Assembly (NCBI GenBank): GCA_026387965.1
Contig: JAPLKR010000056.1
Coordinates: forward strand, 1-27,304
Source of the DNA: Fusobacteriota bacterium
GTDB lineage: Bacteria > Fusobacteriota > Fusobacteriia > JAPLKR01
Length of the DNA: 27,304 nucleotides
Direction of reading: 5' to 3'
Shown piece after piece: positions 24,180 through 27,304 of this stretch. Under the pieces are notes generated by a model. The model searched no databases. It saw only the letters and a program-made list of their open reading frames with translations, and was not told the DNA's origin. The stretch's first letter is position 1. Each line of letters opens with the position of its first letter. The translations under genes were made by a program, and so were the position numbers.

Positions 24180-25262
24180 ATGAAATCATATAATTTTTCG
24201 GCAGGTCCGGCAATTCTTGCCCCAGAGGTAAAGGAAAAACTTTCAAATTTAATTAAAAAATTCGATAAAAATGAATTTTCTATTGCAGAAATTAGTCATC
24301 GAAGCAGCGAGTTTGAAACATTTTTAAATGATACAACTCAACTATTTAGAAAAATTGCACATATTGGAGATGAATTCGAAATTCTTTATCTTCAAGGGGG
24401 AGCAAGCTTACAATTTCATATGATCCCTATGAATTTTTTATCACATCATAAAAACGCAGTACTTATTAATACTGGAGTCTGGTCACAAAAAGCATTAGAA
24501 GGGCTTCAATACTTCGGGACAGCTGACGTTATTGATAACAAAGGAAATTTTACGCAACTTCCAAATCTTGATTCGCTTACAACTTTTACTCAAGCGGATT
24601 ATGGGTATTTTACTGACAACAATACAATTTATGGAACAGAGTATCGTTTTGTACCCAATTTTGCGCCAAATCTCCCCATTATATGTGATATGTCATCCTC
24701 TATTTTATCAAAAGAAATGGATTATTCTAAATTTGATTTGATATTTGCCGGTGCTCAGAAAAATCTTGGCATTGCTGGGGTAACTGTTGTTATTATCAAA
24801 AAAACACTGCTTGAAAAAGTGGATAAAACGGTTCCCGCTATTTTAAACTTTGCCACACAGTCCAAAAATAGCTCTCTTTATAATACACCTCCAGTTTTTG
24901 CAATTGCTTCTGTTCGTGCAACACTTGAATGGATCGAAGCTCAAGGGGGAATCAAAAAGCTCGAAGAGCATAATATAAAAAAAGCAGAACTGCTTTATGA
25001 TTTTTTAGATAGTTCTATACTCTATTATAATGATAATGAGAAAAGCTTTCGTTCTCGAATGAATGTTGTATTTAAACTTAGAGATGACAGCTTAACAAAA
25101 AAATTAATCAAATATGCTGAGCAAAATGGAATGATTGGTATTGCAGGACATCGGAATGTCGGGGGGCTACGAGCTAGCCTCTATAATATGATGCCTCTTG
25201 AAGGTGTTGTCACGCTTATTGATATCTTAAAACAATTTGAAAAAGAAAATTACGGGGGATAA
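24180..25262 (+). CDS. serC: Phosphoserine aminotransferase
   Basis: A PLP enzyme that converts 3-phosphohydroxypyruvate and glutamate to phosphoserine. The 360-residue protein begins YNFSAGPAILAPEV, the SerC hallmark, and has ISHRSSEF and LYLQGGASLQF (phosphate and PLP binding). AGAQKNLG carries the Schiff-base lysine, and RASLYNMMP is the conserved C-terminal block. I use the ATG at 24180 behind AGGAG; the in-frame ATG 24 nt upstream is at the predicted transcript start without a ribosome site. The stop abuts the serA ATG with no gap, giving tight coupling. Confidence 0.97.
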   Translation: MKSYNFSAGPAILAPEVKEKLSNLIKKFDKNEFSIAEISHRSSEFETFLNDTTQLFRKIAHIGDEFEILYLQGGASLQFHMIPMNFLSHHKNAVLINTGVWSQKALEGLQYFGTADVIDNKGNFTQLPNLDSLTTFTQADYGYFTDNNTIYGTEYRFVPNFAPNLPIICDMSSSILSKEMDYSKFDLIFAGAQKNLGIAGVTVVIIKKTLLEKVDKTVPAILNFATQSKNSSLYNTPPVFAIASVRATLEWIEAQGGIKKLEEHNIKKAELLYDFLDSSILYYNDNEKSFRSRMNVVFKLRDDSLTKKLIKYAEQNGMIGIAGHRNVGGLRASLYNMMPLEGVVTLIDILKQFEKENYGG

Positions 25263-26438
25263 ATGTTTAAAATAAAACTTTTAGATAAATTTAATTATGA
25301 TAAAACCATCTCGATTTCAAAAGAATTTGAATTTGTGGATGATATTTTTAACGCTAATGCAGTGATTGTTAGAAGCTCTAAAATCAACCTATCAGAAATT
25401 CCAGAAAATATTAAAATAATTGTGCGTGCAGGAATCGGTGTCAATAATATTCCTCTTGATGCGTGTGCAGAGCGTGGTATTATTGCTTGTAATACACCAG
25501 GGGCAAATGCCAATGCCGTAAAAGAACTTGTTCTTCTCGGTCTACTCGCTTCTGTACGTAAAATTGACAAAGCCCTCAAGTGGCTAGATGTAGAATCGTG
25601 CAATCCTGATATAGAAAATCTAGTTGAAAAATCCAAAGCACAATTTGTAGGATGTGAACTCACAGGTAAAACCTTAGGAATTATAGGGCTCGGGAAAATT
25701 GGCGCTCAAGTGGCAAATATGGGAATTCAGCTCGGTATGCGGGTGATTGGTTATGACCCTCATCTCACTATTGAAGCTGCATGGCATATGGATAAGCTTG
25801 TAGAGAGAACCAATTCAGTTAAAGAAATTCTTGTAAATTGTGACTTTATTTCAATTCATATTCCTCTACTTCCTTCTACAAAAGGATATATAAATTCAGA
25901 TAGCTTTGCGCAAATGAAAAAAGGAGCGACACTATTGAATTTTTCGCGCGGCGAAATTATTGACTCAAATGCACTTAGAACCACTTTAGAGACGGATCAT
26001 CTTAACCACTATATTTGTGATTTTCCAACAGCGGAGACCATGAATCTTCCTAATACCCTTTTTCTGCCTCATTTAGGGGCATCAACTCTTGAAGCTGAAA
26101 GAAATTGTGGAACCATGGCACTGCATATTCTCTTTCATTTTTTAAAGTATGGAAATATTCAACATGGTGTCAATTATCCAACGATTATTGCAGGAGGTTT
26201 TACTAGCAAAATGCGTCTGGTTATTCTGCATAAAAATGTTCCAAATATGGTTGGTCAAATTACCTCACTTCTAGCCAAAGAAAGCGTCAATATTGCCGAT
26301 ATGACCAACAAAAGTTTGGGCGAATATGCCATTTCATTACTTGATTTAGACTCTCATTTATCTGCAAGTAACATCGAAAAAATTTCTTCTATTGAAAACA
26401 TCTTAAAACTCTATACCTATCCATCTCTTGAGGTGTAG
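25263..26438 (+). CDS. serA: D-3-phosphoglycerate dehydrogenase with C-terminal ACT domain
   Basis: Oxidises 3-phosphoglycerate with NAD+ to 3-phosphohydroxypyruvate, the first step of serine synthesis. The 391-residue protein is the shorter SerA form: a substrate domain with VRAGIGVNNI and NTPGANANAVKEL, the NAD-binding loop GLGKIG (142-147), and the R-E-H catalytic set R229 (NFSRGEII), E258 and H270 (LPHLGAST). An ACT domain follows at about 317-391 (NVPNMVGQITSLLA), which usually gives serine feedback. It lacks the extra ASB domain of the longest forms. The next ATG is 1 nt past its stop. Confidence 0.95.
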   Translation: MFKIKLLDKFNYDKTISISKEFEFVDDIFNANAVIVRSSKINLSEIPENIKIIVRAGIGVNNIPLDACAERGIIACNTPGANANAVKELVLLGLLASVRKIDKALKWLDVESCNPDIENLVEKSKAQFVGCELTGKTLGIIGLGKIGAQVANMGIQLGMRVIGYDPHLTIEAAWHMDKLVERTNSVKEILVNCDFISIHIPLLPSTKGYINSDSFAQMKKGATLLNFSRGEIIDSNALRTTLETDHLNHYICDFPTAETMNLPNTLFLPHLGASTLEAERNCGTMALHILFHFLKYGNIQHGVNYPTIIAGGFTSKMRLVILHKNVPNMVGQITSLLAKESVNIADMTNKSLGEYAISLLDLDSHLSASNIEKISSIENILKLYTYPSLEV

Positions 26439-26439
26439 T

Positions 26440-27228
26440 ATGCTCGAAAATTTTGGTATTCCTGGGATATTAGAGTTAACTTCTTTAAAAGAGTACAACC
26501 AATTTCTTGATACTTCTGGAATGGGTTTTTTTGAGCTTAATATGAATTTCCCCTATTTTACCAGTGAAAAAGTGACTAAGCTATTTCACTCACAGGAAGA
26601 TATCTCAAAAATTTACTCCATTCATCTTCCTGATAATCTTGATATAGCAGAATTTAATCCAGAAATTCGTGAGGGCAATCTAAATTTGATAAAAAATTTA
26701 CTTCATGCCATTCCTTATGGAAGTGTGAAAATATTAAATTTGCATCTTCAACTGGGCAATTGTTTCACACTCCCAAATAAAGTTTGTTTTTTTTATGAAC
26801 TCTATGAAAAAGAATATTTACAAAATATTGTAGACTCAGTAAAAATTTTAGAACCCCTACTTTTAGACAATAAGGTGACGCTTTGTTTTGAAAACACTGG
26901 AATTTGTCAATTTTCTTTTATTCAAAAAGCCCTAGAACAAATAGTGCAATTTCAGTGTTGTGGACTCACTTGGGATATTGGTCATGATGCAAAGTCTCAT
27001 TATAGCGATTCTCACTATTTCTATAATACCCATCAAAATCAAATAAAACATATGCATATTCACGATTTTGATGGTGCTTTAGATCATAAGGAGCTCTTTA
27101 CGGGAAATATTGATTTAGTTCAAATTTTTAAGTTTATTCAAAAACATCACATTTGTGGTGTGATCGAGACTAAAAATCTCCAAACTCTTAATACTTCTAT
27201 TGAAAAAATCAAAACTCTATCTTTTTAA
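26440..27228 (+). CDS. Xylose-isomerase-like TIM-barrel protein (AP endonuclease 2 superfamily)
   Basis: A 262-residue protein of the sugar isomerase/epimerase and endonuclease IV superfamily. Candidate metal or acid-base residues fall at strand ends as expected: H62 (IHLP), H102 (LHLQ), E151 (FENTG), D179 and H182 (WDIGHD), H208-D209 (HIHDFDG) and E243 (IETK). It looks more like a sugar-phosphate isomerase/epimerase than an endonuclease, but the substrate is unknown. GAGGTG precedes the ATG at 26440, which is 1 nt after the serA stop, so it is translated with the serine genes. No phosphoserine phosphatase is present; nothing in this protein suggests that it does that step. A hairpin overlaps its stop. 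Confidence 0.8.
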   Translation: MLENFGIPGILELTSLKEYNQFLDTSGMGFFELNMNFPYFTSEKVTKLFHSQEDISKIYSIHLPDNLDIAEFNPEIREGNLNLIKNLLHAIPYGSVKILNLHLQLGNCFTLPNKVCFFYELYEKEYLQNIVDSVKILEPLLLDNKVTLCFENTGICQFSFIQKALEQIVQFQCCGLTWDIGHDAKSHYSDSHYFYNTHQNQIKHMHIHDFDGALDHKELFTGNIDLVQIFKFIQKHHICGVIETKNLQTLNTSIEKIKTLSF

Positions 27229-27247
27229 ACGATAGGATTTTGATTTT
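27205..27247 (+). terminator. Probable terminator hairpin overlapping the TIM-barrel gene stop
   Basis: 27205-27221 pairs with 27231-27247 over 17 positions with one mismatch and one G-U pair; the 9-nt loop contains the stop codon. The following bases are T-rich but not a clean U-tract. Confidence 0.5.
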
Positions 27248-27266
27248 ATTAAATATTTAGGATACT

Positions 27267-27304
27267 TCAATTGTCAAATTAAGTGCAACTTAATTGAGAA
27301 TTGA
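27267..27304. repeat. Long inverted repeat at the window edge
   Basis: 27267-27284 pairs with 27288-27304 around the loop GCA. The inner TTAAGT/ACTTAA and outer TCAATT/AATTGA arms are perfect, with one mismatch and one bulged A between them. It could be a weak terminator, an operator or a repeat end; the sequence beyond is not available. Confidence 0.6.

Overview
The window is AT-rich and densely packed with bacterial genes. It looks like a low-GC, Gram-negative-type (diderm) anaerobe. A tripartite efflux pump with a TolC-like outer-membrane channel implies an outer membrane. The short 2[4Fe-4S] clostridial-type ferredoxin, strong Shine-Dalgarno sites and frequent extended -10 promoters resemble Firmicutes or Fusobacteriota. 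I favour a member of the Fusobacteriota, but this is inference; no rRNA or other decisive marker is present.

Layout. (1) Positions 1-5514, minus strand: an operon tetR - tolC-like - hlyD-like - RND pump. The RND gene runs off the left edge. The operon has a consensus promoter and a perfect TetR-type operator just downstream of its -10. (2) 5768-13239, minus strand: a tightly coupled set, read in the order membrane protein, WalJ/YycJ-like metallo-hydrolase, family 4 uracil-DNA glycosylase, then two tandem paralogues of an 828/829-residue protein. Each paralogue joins an acyl-activating (AMP-binding) domain, a carrier (ACP) domain and a PlsC acyltransferase. (3) 13516-17040, plus strand: rpsB-tsf-pyrH-frr behind a perfect consensus promoter, then a ferredoxin with its own promoter and terminator. 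(4) 17393-18739, minus strand: two tandem YIP1-like membrane proteins. (5) 18845-22462, plus strand: uppS-cdsA-dxr-tmk. (6) 22425-23933, minus strand: a lipoprotein with repeats resembling beta-propeller blades. (7) 24118-27247, plus strand: serC-serA and a xylose-isomerase-like TIM-barrel gene, followed by an imperfect hairpin.

How the genes fit together. Blocks 3 and 5 are the two halves of the widespread rpsB-tsf-pyrH-frr-uppS-cdsA-dxr cluster (translation, UMP kinase, ribosome recycling, isoprenoid carrier and phospholipid precursors). Here they are separated by the ferredoxin and the inverted YIP1 pair. The two acyl-activating/acyltransferase proteins probably feed fatty acids into phospholipids, which cdsA would use. 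serC and serA are two of the three steps of the phosphorylated serine pathway; serB is not in the window.

The items most worth a second look are: the tandem AMP-ACP-PlsC proteins with very uneven divergence between domains; a C9 tract at the 3' end of the hlyD-like gene beside the pump start; the structured rpsB leader; the interruption of the rpsB-dxr cluster; a propeller-like lipoprotein with one shortened repeat; and the TIM-barrel gene in the serine operon. I found no CRISPR array, tRNA, rRNA, insertion sequence or phage gene.
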